The notes under the pieces: model-generated
What the model was told of the DNA's origin: nothing
The model's input: the letters and a program-made list of their open reading frames with translations, nothing else
Databases searched by the model: none
Position numbers and translations under genes: made by a program
From: Prevotella melaninogenica
GTDB lineage: Bacteria; Bacteroidota; Bacteroidia; Bacteroidales; Bacteroidaceae
Length of the DNA stretch: 64,000 nt
Direction: 5' to 3'
Assembly: GCF_013267595.1 (NCBI RefSeq)
Contig: NZ_CP054010.1
Span: 992,001 to 1,056,000 of the forward strand
Shown: positions 1 through 8,036 of the stretch, piece by piece
How positions within the stretch are numbered: position 1 is the first letter of the stretch
Layout of the letters: every line of letters starts with the position of its first letter

Positions 1-303
1 CCCTCATGGGATAAAGGTTTTAAGAATTTATGTGTGTCAATAAGTAAGATAGATGATATTGCTTATGGTCGTGGCGTAAGTTTCTCATGGTTTGATGGAT
101 CTTTTATTTCTGCAGGAAGACACAGAGTGGTGTTTGAATTCTATGAGGATCGTTATTTTTCAAAGGGCAATACGCGTAACGTTATTTATAAAAAGGAGAT
201 GGACTTTAATTTCCGAGCAGATACAGTATATGTGATAGAGGTACTTCAAGAAAGACAGACCTTCCGAATCACGGCAGATACGACACGGAAGAATTACCTT
301 TGA
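1..303 (+). CDS. C-terminal part of a membrane-protein paralog of unknown function (partial, 5' end outside window)
   Basis: The reading frame is open from the first base, so the start lies upstream of the window; about 100 C-terminal residues are visible. They align by eye with the C-terminal domains of the next three genes: a segment with SAGRHRVVFEFYED (compare LVVPGKHEFCFD), then KKEMDFNFRADTVYVIE (compare MDFNVAPSTMYVLKE). The domain looks like an all-beta fold outside a membrane anchor. No known function is recognised. It is the most diverged of the four and lacks the terminal SAPETN-like tail of the others. The family membership is read directly; everything about its role is open. Confidence 0.6.
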   Translation, partial: PSWDKGFKNLCVSISKIDDIAYGRGVSFSWFDGSFISAGRHRVVFEFYEDRYFSKGNTRNVIYKKEMDFNFRADTVYVIEVLQERQTFRITADTTRKNYL

Positions 304-367
304 GCTTCGAGATTTGAACTTTGAGCATTGATGTTTGGACCTTATAAAAACATCCATCATGTGATAA

Positions 368-550
368 ATTCCTCCGAAAGAAGTGATATTCTCGTTTTTA
401 ATTGCTACCTTTGTCATTTCAGATGTTTTGCTTGCTTGTTATGTTTGCAGCACTAAGATAGGTGAATTTTCTAACATATCCAAGTCTTTTGAAAACTTTG
501 TTTCTCAGACACTTGGAGTTCTTACAAGAATTTATGCTGCAGAATTAAGG
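368..550 (+). repeat. 180-bp direct repeat, copy 1, carrying a promoter -7 motif
   Basis: This stretch is repeated almost base for base at 2649-2830. The match starts at ATTCCTCCGAAAG and ends at GAATTAAGG, with scattered substitutions and short indels. It holds TACCTTTG at 406-413, a fit to the Bacteroidetes -7 box TAnnTTTG. The downstream gene starts 11 bases after the repeat ends, so this copy probably supplies the promoter and leader of the paralog cluster. A frame can be read through it, but indels between the copies break any shared frame, so it is unlikely to be coding. Confidence 0.75.
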
Positions 551-560
551 CCTTATATAT

Positions 561-1268
561 ATGGACGCAGATACATTCTATTTCTGTTTATTTTTGTGGT
601 GGGTATGCTGCTATTTATATATTTCCTACTTAGTAAACCCATCGCATGTGCATTGGAACAACCCTATAAAGCAAAGTCGTTTAGTAGTTCTTTCGGCTTT
701 AGCAGTGTCTTTTTTAAGTTTTATAGCACATTCTTATGTATATATACAGGAGTATGAAGCGAAGAATAACATAGAATTTAAATCAATATCCCACTTTTTT
801 TCCTGTCTTACCGACCCACAATCAAAGCCCATTTTCGAGCCAGATTACTTCTTAATGTTAGTTTTAATAGTTGTTATTTCTATAATTCCGCTTATCCAAC
901 ACCTACGTTTAATATGGTGGATAAGTAGACACCCACACTATTCAATACTTACTTTCAAGGTGATACTCGAGATGCCAGCTCGCAAAATATTTATACTCAG
1001 CATAGATAATAAGGAATCTTGTGGCGGAAGATACATCTTGTCTTATTATAAATATTTGGTATTGCCAGGCAAACATAAGTATCAATTCTGGTTAGGAGTA
1101 CTACATGGAAAGGGCAATTATAGGCGTTTGTTCGACCAAGAAATGGAACTTCAGCTCTCTGCAGGCCATCAGTATGTGGTGGAAGAAGACACTCTGGTAG
1201 ACGAATTGCACGTTTATGATAGTTGTTCAGCGCCCAAAACAGATAACGAAAGTAAAGAAACAATTTAA
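561..1268 (+). CDS. Three-helix membrane protein of unknown function, paralog 2
   Basis: A 235-residue protein with two hydrophobic helices in the first 65 residues, a third helix near residues 95-120 followed by a basic/aromatic stretch (RLIWWISRHPHYSIL), and a C-terminal domain that holds VLPGKHKYQFWL and ends in CSAPKT. The next two proteins have the same layout: helix pair, helix with W-I-x-x-H-x-x-Y, then PG-K/Q-H and an acidic methionine motif. The ATG at 561 was chosen because its N-terminus aligns with those of the paralogs; an overlapping frame opening at 383 does not. The gene lies just after a 180-bp repeat and 10 bases ahead of the next paralog, so the three probably form one transcript. 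Function unknown. Confidence 0.75.
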   Translation: MDADTFYFCLFLWWVCCYLYISYLVNPSHVHWNNPIKQSRLVVLSALAVSFLSFIAHSYVYIQEYEAKNNIEFKSISHFFSCLTDPQSKPIFEPDYFLMLVLIVVISIIPLIQHLRLIWWISRHPHYSILTFKVILEMPARKIFILSIDNKESCGGRYILSYYKYLVLPGKHKYQFWLGVLHGKGNYRRLFDQEMELQLSAGHQYVVEEDTLVDELHVYDSCSAPKTDNESKETI

Positions 1269-1278
1269 AAAATAGGTT

Positions 1279-1986
1279 ATGCACATTGATTATTTTTGGC
1301 TTGTTAACTTATGGTTGTTATCCTTTTTGGTTGCAATGATGTTATATTTAAAATGGACTGCCCCCATTCTCGATCGTTGGAACAACCTCTTAAGGCGGAG
1401 TAAAAGTTTTGTATTACTCAGCGCTGCTGTGTTTTTTATAAGCTTAGGTATGTTCTTTTGCAAATTCTATGTGTTCGAACAACCCTCTAATAAAACCGAA
1501 ATTCAGGATACAAACAGCCCTTCTTCTAAAGTCCCAAAGTCCAGATATATCTTCTCTGAGAAGGGCGATCCCCTCTACATATTAGTTGTTTTATTTCTGA
1601 CGTTTGTCTATTTTCTTATCCAATACAAGTGTTTGAAGCGGTGGATAAGCGAACACCCAGACTATGCCATACTGGTTCCCGACCTACTAGATAAGGGGTA
1701 TGTGAAGCACAAAGCAAGAATATTGAACGATGGTTTCCTACCTATTAGCAACGGACTTGCCTTCCGAACATTCAACGAATACTTGGTTGTGCCAGGCCAA
1801 CACACATTCCATTTTGAGGTGAAAGAAAGCCGTTTCAAAGGTGGCGATAATGTTTTGTTCACCCAGCACATGGACCTCGACTTAGCGCCAAGCTCGATGT
1901 ATATTATCAAAAGAGAAGGTAAGGAGGGTAAATTGACCTATAATTTTAAGTGCAAAAGGCCCGAAACAAATAACAACATTTTATAA
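1279..1986 (+). CDS. Three-helix membrane protein of unknown function, paralog 3
   Basis: A 235-residue paralog of the flanking genes. Predicted helices lie at about residues 5-25, 43-63 and 97-117; the third is followed by LKRWISEHPDYAIL, closely matching the same spot in the next protein. The C-terminal half contains LVVPGQHTFHFEV and HMDLDLAPSSMYII, then ends in CKRPETNNN. There is no signal peptide beyond the first helix and no catalytic motif that I recognise. The gene starts 10 bases after the previous stop and ends 20 bases before the next start, consistent with an operon of duplicates that have diverged strongly at the protein level. Confidence 0.75.
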   Translation: MHIDYFWLVNLWLLSFLVAMMLYLKWTAPILDRWNNLLRRSKSFVLLSAAVFFISLGMFFCKFYVFEQPSNKTEIQDTNSPSSKVPKSRYIFSEKGDPLYILVVLFLTFVYFLIQYKCLKRWISEHPDYAILVPDLLDKGYVKHKARILNDGFLPISNGLAFRTFNEYLVVPGQHTFHFEVKESRFKGGDNVLFTQHMDLDLAPSSMYIIKREGKEGKLTYNFKCKRPETNNNIL

Positions 1987-2006
1987 ATAAGAGAATAACA
2001 CCCCTT

Positions 2007-2642
2007 ATGTATATATATCATTTTTGGGCTTTTGTAACGATTTGGCTACTCCAATTCGTTGTAGCAAATATGTTGCAAGGTCGCAAAAGCTGGCATCTCA
2101 ACCGGTGGTATAATCCTTTGCGCATAGCCATAACCGAACTAATGATATTCGGTGGAGCAGTTATTATAAGCGTAGCCTACTTTCTTTACCTGTATAGAAC
2201 GTCGGAACCGTCTTTGTTTAGTAGCTTTAGCCTTTGCATTTTAGTATGTATAGTGGTTGTTTTTGCCGATGCTCTTATAAAGTTTTTGCGGTTAAAACGC
2301 TGGATAAACAAGCATTCTAACTATGCAATAATGGTTTTCGATACTCCAACTTCGTGGATAAAATCCATTCGTCGTCTGCATATAGGAAAGTTAGATGGCG
2401 TGAAAGATGCCAAAGAAAAGGCGTTTTTTTACGATAAAAGCACCCTTGTTGTGCCAGGAAAACACGAGTTTTGTTTTGATATAAAAAAGCAATCGGGCAA
2501 AACTATCGACCACTTATATTCCGTTTATATGGATTTCAACGTAGCACCAAGTACGATGTACGTTTTAAAAGAAAACGAAGACGCAAAGAAATTATACATT
2601 AGTTACAGTTGTTCAGCCCCCGAAACAAATAGCCAACCATAG
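2007..2642 (+). CDS. Three-helix membrane protein of unknown function, paralog 4
   Basis: A 211-residue protein, the shortest full member of the tandem family because the loop between the second and third helices is reduced. It keeps LKRWINKHSNYAIM after the third helix, LVVPGKHEFCFDI and MDFNVAPSTMYVLKE in the C-terminal domain, and ends in SCSAPETNSQP, nearly the same tail as paralog 2. A second copy of the 180-bp repeat begins 7 bases after its stop codon, so the repeat and the gene block together look like a duplication unit. Function unknown; a surface or envelope role is only an inference from the membrane helices. Confidence 0.75.
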   Translation: MYIYHFWAFVTIWLLQFVVANMLQGRKSWHLNRWYNPLRIAITELMIFGGAVIISVAYFLYLYRTSEPSLFSSFSLCILVCIVVVFADALIKFLRLKRWINKHSNYAIMVFDTPTSWIKSIRRLHIGKLDGVKDAKEKAFFYDKSTLVVPGKHEFCFDIKKQSGKTIDHLYSVYMDFNVAPSTMYVLKENEDAKKLYISYSCSAPETNSQP

Positions 2643-2648
2643 AGTTAT

Positions 2649-2830
2649 ATTCCTCCGAAAGAAGTGATATTCTCGTTTTTAATTGCTATCTTTGTCATGT
2701 CAGATGTTTTGCTTGCTTGTTATGTTTGCAGCACCAAGATAGGTGAAAATCTGATATATCCCAGTGTTTTGAGGACTTTGCTTCTCAGACACTTGGGTTT
2801 CTCACAAGGAATTGTGCTGTGGAATTAAGG
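2649..2830 (+). repeat. 180-bp direct repeat, copy 2, carrying a promoter -7 motif
   Basis: Second copy of the element at 368-550. TATCTTTG at 2687-2694 fits the Bacteroidetes -7 box; no convincing -33 TTTG is visible at the usual spacing. The copy ends 24 bases before the start of the DUF1810-macro gene and probably serves as its promoter region. Confidence 0.75.
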
Positions 2831-2854
2831 AATCAATAAAAAGTCAGATATAAT

Positions 2855-4144
2855 ATGAACGTCGATTTATTTGATTTAGAAAGATTCGTAAAAGTGCAAG
2901 ACGCTTACGATTCGTATGACATCGCCCTTCAGGAGATAAAGAATGGAAGGAAGGAGTCTCATTGGATGTGGTACATCTTTCCTCAAGTTCAAGGTCTGGG
3001 ACATAGCAGTATGTCGCAAAGATATAGTATCAAATCACTTCTTGAAGCCAAAGCATTCTTGGAAGATGACACATTGGGCAAACGCCTTTACGAGACTATG
3101 AGTGCTCTTCCTGTCTACGGAGACGCAGAAGACATTTTCGGAGCGTTAGATGCTATGAAGTTGCGTTCTTGTCTGACACTATTTGACCTCGTGTCTCCAG
3201 ACGACATCTTCTCGGATTTTTTGGAGAACTACTTTAATAAAGTGCGTTGTCAAAAGACCCTAAAGATAGTAGCATCGGAGTTGTCATATTATAAGGAGGA
3301 TAATGCGTTCCAAAGAAATGGCATCCACGAACCGGCAAGGGCATTTTTTGAGAGTGGAACCTATGAGGCAGAGCAGATTGATTATGAACAAAGAATCGGA
3401 ACGCTTTGGGATTTGTTTGGACGTGGTGAAACTATGAGAAAACTGTTGTCTCAATATTTCTGGAGAAAAGATTTCTCTGTTTATCGAGTATCAGGTGTTA
3501 GGTTTACTATGCTTGGCTACGTAAGGACTGTCTTCCAAAAAATTGCTGATAATGTGCATGATGATTCGTTATTCAAGGAAATGAACGGTATCTATAATCA
3601 GTATCAACCTGCCGATGATGATAGTGTGTTCCTGATAGCAGATGCTATCGATGAGTTTATGAAGGCTCATTGCGATGACAAGGACATAAAATCAGTTTTA
3701 GATACGCTGATAAAGCATTCTCTTTGTTTGCCAATTGTGAAATGCGATGAGCGAACATACAATGGCATAATACGTCCAAAACACACTCCAGATACAATAT
3801 CTTCTCTGAAATCAGATGAGATATTCGTGTTCGGAAGTAACCTTCATGGTCATCATGGAGGTGGTGCAGCCAGGGCTGCCTGTAAAAAGTTTGGTGCAAT
3901 ATGGGGACAAGGTGTTGGGTTGCAAGGTCAAAGTTATGCAATCCCCACCATGCAGGGAGGCGTAGAGACTATTAAGCCCTATGTTGACCAGTTTATTGAG
4001 TTTGCTAAGGAACATACCGAATTGTTTTTCTATGTCACACGCATTGGTTGTGGTATTGCTGGTTTCAAGGACAGTGACATGGCATCTTTGTTTAGGGAAG
4101 CTATAGGAATTAAGAATGTTTGTTTACCCAAATCTTTCTGGTAA
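2855..4144 (+). CDS. DUF1810 protein fused to a macro-like domain
   Basis: A 429-residue protein with no signal peptide, so probably cytoplasmic. Residues about 7-145 match the DUF1810 family: an FVKVQDAYDSYDIALQEI helix followed by SHWMWYIFPQVQGLG, the family hallmark. Residues about 315-425 look like a macro (ADP-ribose binding/hydrolase) domain: IFVFGSNLHGHHGGGAAR has the glycine-rich loop, followed by AIPTMQGG and FYVTRIGCGIAGF. The middle part (about 150-310) is mostly helical and I do not recognise it. DUF1810 has no firmly known function to me; macro domains bind or remove ADP-ribose. The fusion suggests a role in ADP-ribose or NAD-derived metabolism, possibly in stress or phage defence, but this is inference. 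Confidence 0.75.
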   Translation: MNVDLFDLERFVKVQDAYDSYDIALQEIKNGRKESHWMWYIFPQVQGLGHSSMSQRYSIKSLLEAKAFLEDDTLGKRLYETMSALPVYGDAEDIFGALDAMKLRSCLTLFDLVSPDDIFSDFLENYFNKVRCQKTLKIVASELSYYKEDNAFQRNGIHEPARAFFESGTYEAEQIDYEQRIGTLWDLFGRGETMRKLLSQYFWRKDFSVYRVSGVRFTMLGYVRTVFQKIADNVHDDSLFKEMNGIYNQYQPADDDSVFLIADAIDEFMKAHCDDKDIKSVLDTLIKHSLCLPIVKCDERTYNGIIRPKHTPDTISSLKSDEIFVFGSNLHGHHGGGAARAACKKFGAIWGQGVGLQGQSYAIPTMQGGVETIKPYVDQFIEFAKEHTELFFYVTRIGCGIAGFKDSDMASLFREAIGIKNVCLPKSFW

Positions 4145-4900
4145 CTATTCAGCGGTATTGACCAGTCTGTACTCTCTCCTCTAAAATCTTCGTATAAAGG
4201 CTATAAAGATGCTCATTTTTCTGGTTCTTCCGTTAAATGGATAGATATATCCCATTAGGTATATATAAAAGGGATAAGATATAATGTAGAAAAGGCAAAT
4301 AAAAGATGTCTATCAATTAGCATTTCTTTCTGTCTTCTACAAACATCTTCTTCTCTTACTAATCGATATGTGTAAACTATTTTCATGTAACTCAAAACCA
4401 AGGTTTTATTATATACTTCAAAAATTTTCTTTATATTAAGGAGTATGTAAGGTTCTTATAGTCTTCCGTGCATAAAATTATTTATTATGTACCTTTTGTC
4501 TTTTTGTCATTCTGTCTTCTATAACCCCTCTGTATTGTAAAGGAAATTCAGAGGTTGAAATTTAATAGGGCGTTAATTCCATTCGAATTAACGCCCTTTT
4601 GGCTTGCAAAAGATGCCCTTTTGAGGTCTTACTAACGCCCTTTTGAAGCCTTAGTAAGCACCTTTTGAAAACCACTTCTGCAACTACTTGATAACAAAAG
4701 ACTTACAAGGGTGCTAAAAATGTACGTTTTAAGCCCTTTTCTCCGCCTTTTCTCCGAGTATTTTGTAATACAATTTCAATAGAGTAAACGTTTGTTTGCT
4801 AATTATATGTGCGTTTTCAATATGTGTCACATAGTCATAAACGATGTGTATACATTCTTTTCCCAGATTTTTAGAGCTATATATAACATTATTATTAAAT
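4145..4900. other. Intergenic stretch with one GGGCGTT repeat module
   Basis: No gene is visible. The only clear structure is a repeat module from 4568 to about 4720: a perfect 12-bp stem (4568-4579 with 4585-4596, loop cattc) followed by several spaced copies of GCCCTTTTG and the phrase ACTACTTGATAACAAAAGAC. Related modules lie near 8305, 15655, 30085, 36230 and 45640. The rest is AT-rich and unremarkable. Confidence 0.6.
4568..4720 (+). repeat. GGGCGTT/GCCCTTTTG intergenic repeat module, copy A
   Basis: Begins with a perfect 12-bp inverted repeat built on GGGCGTTAATTC. Continues with GGCTTGCAAAAGATGCCC and two further GCCCTTTT/CACCTTTTG phrases spaced by about 25 bases, separated by ACTAAC/AGTAAG. 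The same phrase order occurs, on either strand, in five other intergenic regions of this window. Confidence 0.75.
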
Positions 4901-4902
4901 AA

Positions 4903-4934
4903 TTGTTATAATTAATATAAAATCTATACCTTTG
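4903..4934 (+). promoter_or_regulatory. Bacteroidetes-type promoter ahead of the EcsC-family leader
   Basis: TTG at 4903-4905 and TACCTTTG at 4927-4934 are 21 bases apart, close to the TTTG-N19-21-TAnnTTTG consensus. Transcription would start near 4941, giving a leader of over 300 nt before the ATG at 5255. Confidence 0.65.
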
Positions 4935-4940
4935 CACACG

Positions 4941-5195
4941 GACCAGATTTTACATCTTTTCAAAGGTGTATTTTATACGAGTCCTATATATTTAAAGAGC
5001 GTTTGACATTATCCTCCATCTGAAATCTGGACAATTTCATACACTGTGGATAATAGCAATTACGCTCACGCTGGGATTATTATACCCTATACTCAGGGCA
5101 TGATATATCTATAGGCGTGGGCTATTGCTTTATTATACAGTGGTGGGCAGTCCAGAGCCTCAGTGGAATAATAAGCAATAGTTTCCACGCTTTTT
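4941..5195 (+). ncRNA. Structured RNA leader or small RNA with mutually exclusive stems
   Basis: A 255-nt stretch begins just after a good promoter and ends in a T-run. CCAGATTT (4943-4950) pairs with AAATCTGG (5023-5030). The strand at about 5115-5142 can pair with two partners. Upstream partner: about 5041-5070, with GCTCACGC/GCGTGGGC 8 bp, GCAAT 5 bp, ATAATA 6 bp and CACTGT 6 bp. Downstream partner: 5162-5190, with GCGTGG/CCACGC, TATTGCTT/AAGCAATA and ATTAT/ATAAT. The downstream pairing is followed at once by TTTTT (5191-5195), as in an intrinsic terminator. This is the layout of an attenuator or riboswitch expression platform, although I recognise no riboswitch class. A stand-alone small RNA such as 6S is an alternative; I could not match a conserved 6S core. 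Confidence 0.5.
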
Positions 5196-5254
5196 CTATC
5201 TAATAAATTATAAACCGCTTAACTTTTGGGAACAGGTGAGCATTTTAATCTATT

Positions 5255-6085
5255 ATGAAACAGTCAGATTACTTGATGCAACAGTACGCTCTCATCAAAG
5301 CATGGGAGAATGAGGAGCCAGGTGTTGTTAGTAAAACGTTTGGTAAGCTTTTAAGTCCCGTTGGTAAACTTATTTCCGTGGTAGTGCCTGAAAAGGTCAT
5401 AGAGAGCGCAATTAACGCTGCAAATGCTGCTGCACAGTACCTTACGGACACAGCCGACGTGCTGCGTGACGGAAATGTAGAGAGTATTGAAGAACTGCGT
5501 ACGAAGGATCTTAAACTCTGTGACCAGATGGCAGATTCGGTGCATAACTGGGCTGTCGGAATAGCTACGGCAGAAGGTGTTGCGGGTGGTTTTGTTGGTT
5601 TGCCGGGTCTTGTTGCTGACATTCCGTTCATTACCACACTGGCACTTCGTACAATCCATAAGATTGGTGTATGCTATGGTTATGTGGCTGATGCAAATAA
5701 TGAGGAGGAAGAAAAGGCTTTTGTCTTGGGCGTTCTTGCTACAGCAAATGCGAGTACATTAGGTGAGAAAGCCAGTTTTATCTTGGGTCTCAAGCAGATT
5801 TCTTTGTTGATACAAAGAAATGCGTGGAAGAAATTGGCAGAGATGGGAACTGCCAACCTTTTGGCTAAGAGTATTGTGAGCGTGCGTCAGGCGGCAAAGC
5901 TTATCGGTGTGAACCTTACCAAGCGTAAGGCTTCTCAGTCTATTCCTTTCATTGGTGGAGCTGTAGGGGCTGCACTCAATGCTTCTTTCATTAATGATAT
6001 AGCTTGGGCTGCTCGCCGTAGTTATCAGCGTCGTTGGCTTGAGGATAATAAGGTGATAGAGCCTGAGGCTTCTGTAGACGAATAG
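5255..6085 (+). CDS. EcsC-family protein
   Basis: A 276-residue protein matching the EcsC family, named after a protein of the Bacillus subtilis ecs operon; the biochemical activity is not settled. Recognisable parts are an amphipathic N-terminal region with VGKLISVVVPEKVIESAI, a central hydrophobic stretch GFVGLPGLVADIPFITTLALRTIHKIGVCYG (about residues 113-143), and a C-terminal SIPFIGGAVGAALNASFINDIAWAARRSYQRRWLE segment typical of the family. There is no signal peptide; the hydrophobic segments suggest membrane association. The gene stands alone behind a 300-nt structured leader and is closed by a strong hairpin at 6153-6201, so it is probably controlled at the RNA level. Confidence 0.75.
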   Translation: MKQSDYLMQQYALIKAWENEEPGVVSKTFGKLLSPVGKLISVVVPEKVIESAINAANAAAQYLTDTADVLRDGNVESIEELRTKDLKLCDQMADSVHNWAVGIATAEGVAGGFVGLPGLVADIPFITTLALRTIHKIGVCYGYVADANNEEEEKAFVLGVLATANASTLGEKASFILGLKQISLLIQRNAWKKLAEMGTANLLAKSIVSVRQAAKLIGVNLTKRKASQSIPFIGGAVGAALNASFINDIAWAARRSYQRRWLEDNKVIEPEASVDE

Positions 6086-6152
6086 TCTTTATTTCGTTCT
6101 GTCATATAGTTAAGATATCAATCTTAAACTTATGATAGATTACGGTTATTTT

Positions 6153-6213
6153 AGTAAGACCCTATCAATGCTCGAATAAGGAGTGTTGATAGGGTCTTAC
6201 TCATTTTATTTTT
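6153..6213 (+). terminator. Strong intrinsic terminator after the EcsC-family gene
   Basis: A perfect 16-bp stem (6153-6168 with 6186-6201) carrying GACCCTATCAA, loop of 17, followed by a T-rich tail (CATTTTATTTTT). Confidence 0.8.
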
Positions 6214-6224
6214 CCCAGCTTCGG

Positions 6225-6345
6225 TAATCATAAGTGGTAGTTGACAGGTTTACGAGTAAACCAGTTAATTGTAGCGATAAACCACAGTTAACAGTAGTAA
6301 TCATAATTATGAATTGTGAATTATGAATTCTGAATTAATAAAGGA
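6225..6345. repeat. AT-rich intergenic repeat (AATCATAA / GAATTATGAATT family)
   Basis: Contains GTAGTTGACAGGTTTACGAG, GCGATAAACCACAGTTAAC and AATTATGAATTGTGAATT. The same phrases recur, expanded, at 19235-19480. Non-coding; it lies ahead of the sulfatase promoter. Confidence 0.6.
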
Positions 6346-6369
6346 TTATGGATTTATAAAAAAAAGTGT

Positions 6370-6377
6370 TATATTTG
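6370..6377 (+). promoter_or_regulatory. -7 box ahead of the sulfatase gene
   Basis: TATATTTG fits TAnnTTTG. A leader of about 105 nt follows before the ATG at 6489. Confidence 0.5.
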
Positions 6378-6488
6378 CACCTGTAAACCTAAATCAATGT
6401 AATTATGTCTAAATCTACTACTGTCTTCCTGGGTATAAGGAAGCATGCGTTATACTGCTACAGGTAGAGATAAACCAATTTATTATAT

Positions 6489-8036
6489 ATGCAAAATAAA
6501 GTTTTATACGGTTTGACAGGAGCGATTGCAATGGGTGCAGTCGTTCCTGCCCAAGCGCAGAAGAAACCGATGAACATCGTCTTTATCATGAGCGATGACC
6601 ATTCGTACCAGACAATCAGCGCTTACGACAAGCGTTTTATCAGTACACCAAACATCGACTGGTTGGCTGACAATGGTGTGAAGTTCCAAGAGAGCTTCGT
6701 TGCTAACTCGCTCAGCGGTCCGTCACGTGCGTGTATGCTGACCGGTAAGCATAGCCATGCTAATGGCTTCACGGACAATTCTAAAACCTTTGACGGCGGT
6801 CAGCAGACCTTCCCTAAGTTGCTCCAGAAGCAGGGTTATCAGACCGCTATGATTGGTAAGTGGCACCTCACCTCACTGCCAACAGGCTTCAACTATTGGG
6901 ATATCCTTATCGGACAGGGCGACTACTATAACCCTGACTTCCTCAGCAATGGTAAGAAGATACGCCGTCCGGGCTATGTGACGAATATCATTGCCGACAT
7001 GGCGATTGACTGGATGGAGAACAAACGCGATAAGAACAAGCCTTTCTGTCTGTTGATGCACAATAAGGCTCCTCACCGTGTGTGGAATCCTGATACCTGC
7101 GACCTCCGCCTCTATGATGATGTTACCTATCCATTGCCAAAGACTTTCTATGATGACTATGCTGGTCGTCTTGCTGCACAGAAGCAGGAGATGAGTATCA
7201 TAAAGGACATGGACCTCGTCTACGACAATAAGATGGCTGATAAGGAGAATGAGATTCACACCACTACAGGGCTTGAGCAGTGGGGACGTGGCAACTACAA
7301 ACGTATGACACTTTCACAGCGTGCGCAGTGGGACAGCTACTATGACCCTATCATCAAGAAGTTTAAGGAAGACAAACTCTCTGGTAAGGCACTCGCTGAA
7401 TGGAAGTATCAACGTTATATGCACGACTATATGCGTGTGATTCACTCTGTTGATCGCAACGTCGGTCGTGTCATTGAGTATCTGCGCCAGCATGGTCTTC
7501 TTGACAACACAATGATTGTCTACACCTCTGACCAAGGTTTCTACATGGGCGAGCATGGATGGTTCGACAAGCGTTTCATGTATGAAGAGTCATTCCGCAC
7601 ACCATTGTTGGTTTACTATCCCGGCGGTAAGCATGGGGTTGTCAAAGAGATGGTACAGAACATCGACTATGCCCCAACCTTCCTCGAGGTAGCTGGTGCA
7701 AAGGTGCCTTCTGACATTCAGGGCCGTTCTTTCCTCCCACTCCTTGAGGGTAAGAAGCCAGCCAACTGGCGTCAGTCGCTCTACTATCACTACTACGAAT
7801 ACCCTGCCGAGCACTCTGTTTGCCGTCACTATGGTATTCGTACGAAGCGTTATTCGCTCATGCACTTCTACAATGATATCAATGCTTGGGAACTTTACGA
7901 CCTAAAGAAAGATCCTAACCAGATGCATAATATCTATGGTAAACCAGGTACGGAGAAGCTCACAAAGAACTTGAAGAAGCAACTCCTCCAACTGCAGGTG
8001 CAGTATGATGATCCAATACGCAACAAAGGACTTTAG
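6489..8036 (+). CDS. Secreted Ser-type sulfatase (S1 family, N-acetylglucosamine-6-sulfatase-like)
   Basis: A 515-residue protein with a signal peptide (about residues 1-23, ending AQAQ), so periplasmic or exported. The sulfatase signature is at 74-86, SLSGPSRACMLTG: Ser76 takes the place of the usual cysteine and is the residue turned into formylglycine, with Arg80 next to it. Asp36-Asp37 are the expected calcium ligands, Lys124/His126 (GKWH) lie in the active site, and SDQG further on supplies later metal ligands. The tail WELYDLKKDPNQMHNIYG is the usual C-terminal sulfatase motif. A Ser-type enzyme needs an anaerobic radical-SAM maturase, which is not in this window. The sequence style resembles enzymes acting on sulfated GlcNAc in mucins or glycosaminoglycans; the substrate is inference. 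Confidence 0.88.
   Translation: MQNKVLYGLTGAIAMGAVVPAQAQKKPMNIVFIMSDDHSYQTISAYDKRFISTPNIDWLADNGVKFQESFVANSLSGPSRACMLTGKHSHANGFTDNSKTFDGGQQTFPKLLQKQGYQTAMIGKWHLTSLPTGFNYWDILIGQGDYYNPDFLSNGKKIRRPGYVTNIIADMAIDWMENKRDKNKPFCLLMHNKAPHRVWNPDTCDLRLYDDVTYPLPKTFYDDYAGRLAAQKQEMSIIKDMDLVYDNKMADKENEIHTTTGLEQWGRGNYKRMTLSQRAQWDSYYDPIIKKFKEDKLSGKALAEWKYQRYMHDYMRVIHSVDRNVGRVIEYLRQHGLLDNTMIVYTSDQGFYMGEHGWFDKRFMYEESFRTPLLVYYPGGKHGVVKEMVQNIDYAPTFLEVAGAKVPSDIQGRSFLPLLEGKKPANWRQSLYYHYYEYPAEHSVCRHYGIRTKRYSLMHFYNDINAWELYDLKKDPNQMHNIYGKPGTEKLTKNLKKQLLQLQVQYDDPIRNKGL

Noticed and set aside
383..757. Open frame of 124 codons overlapping the start of paralog 2
   Set aside because: It runs through the 180-bp repeat, whose second copy breaks the frame by indels, and its N-terminus does not align with the paralogs. 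The frame at 561 does.
4941..5195. RNase P RNA, tmRNA or SRP RNA
   Set aside because: None of the conserved cores (GGAAGGAAGCA-like loop, tmRNA ends, GAGGAAAGUCC) is present.
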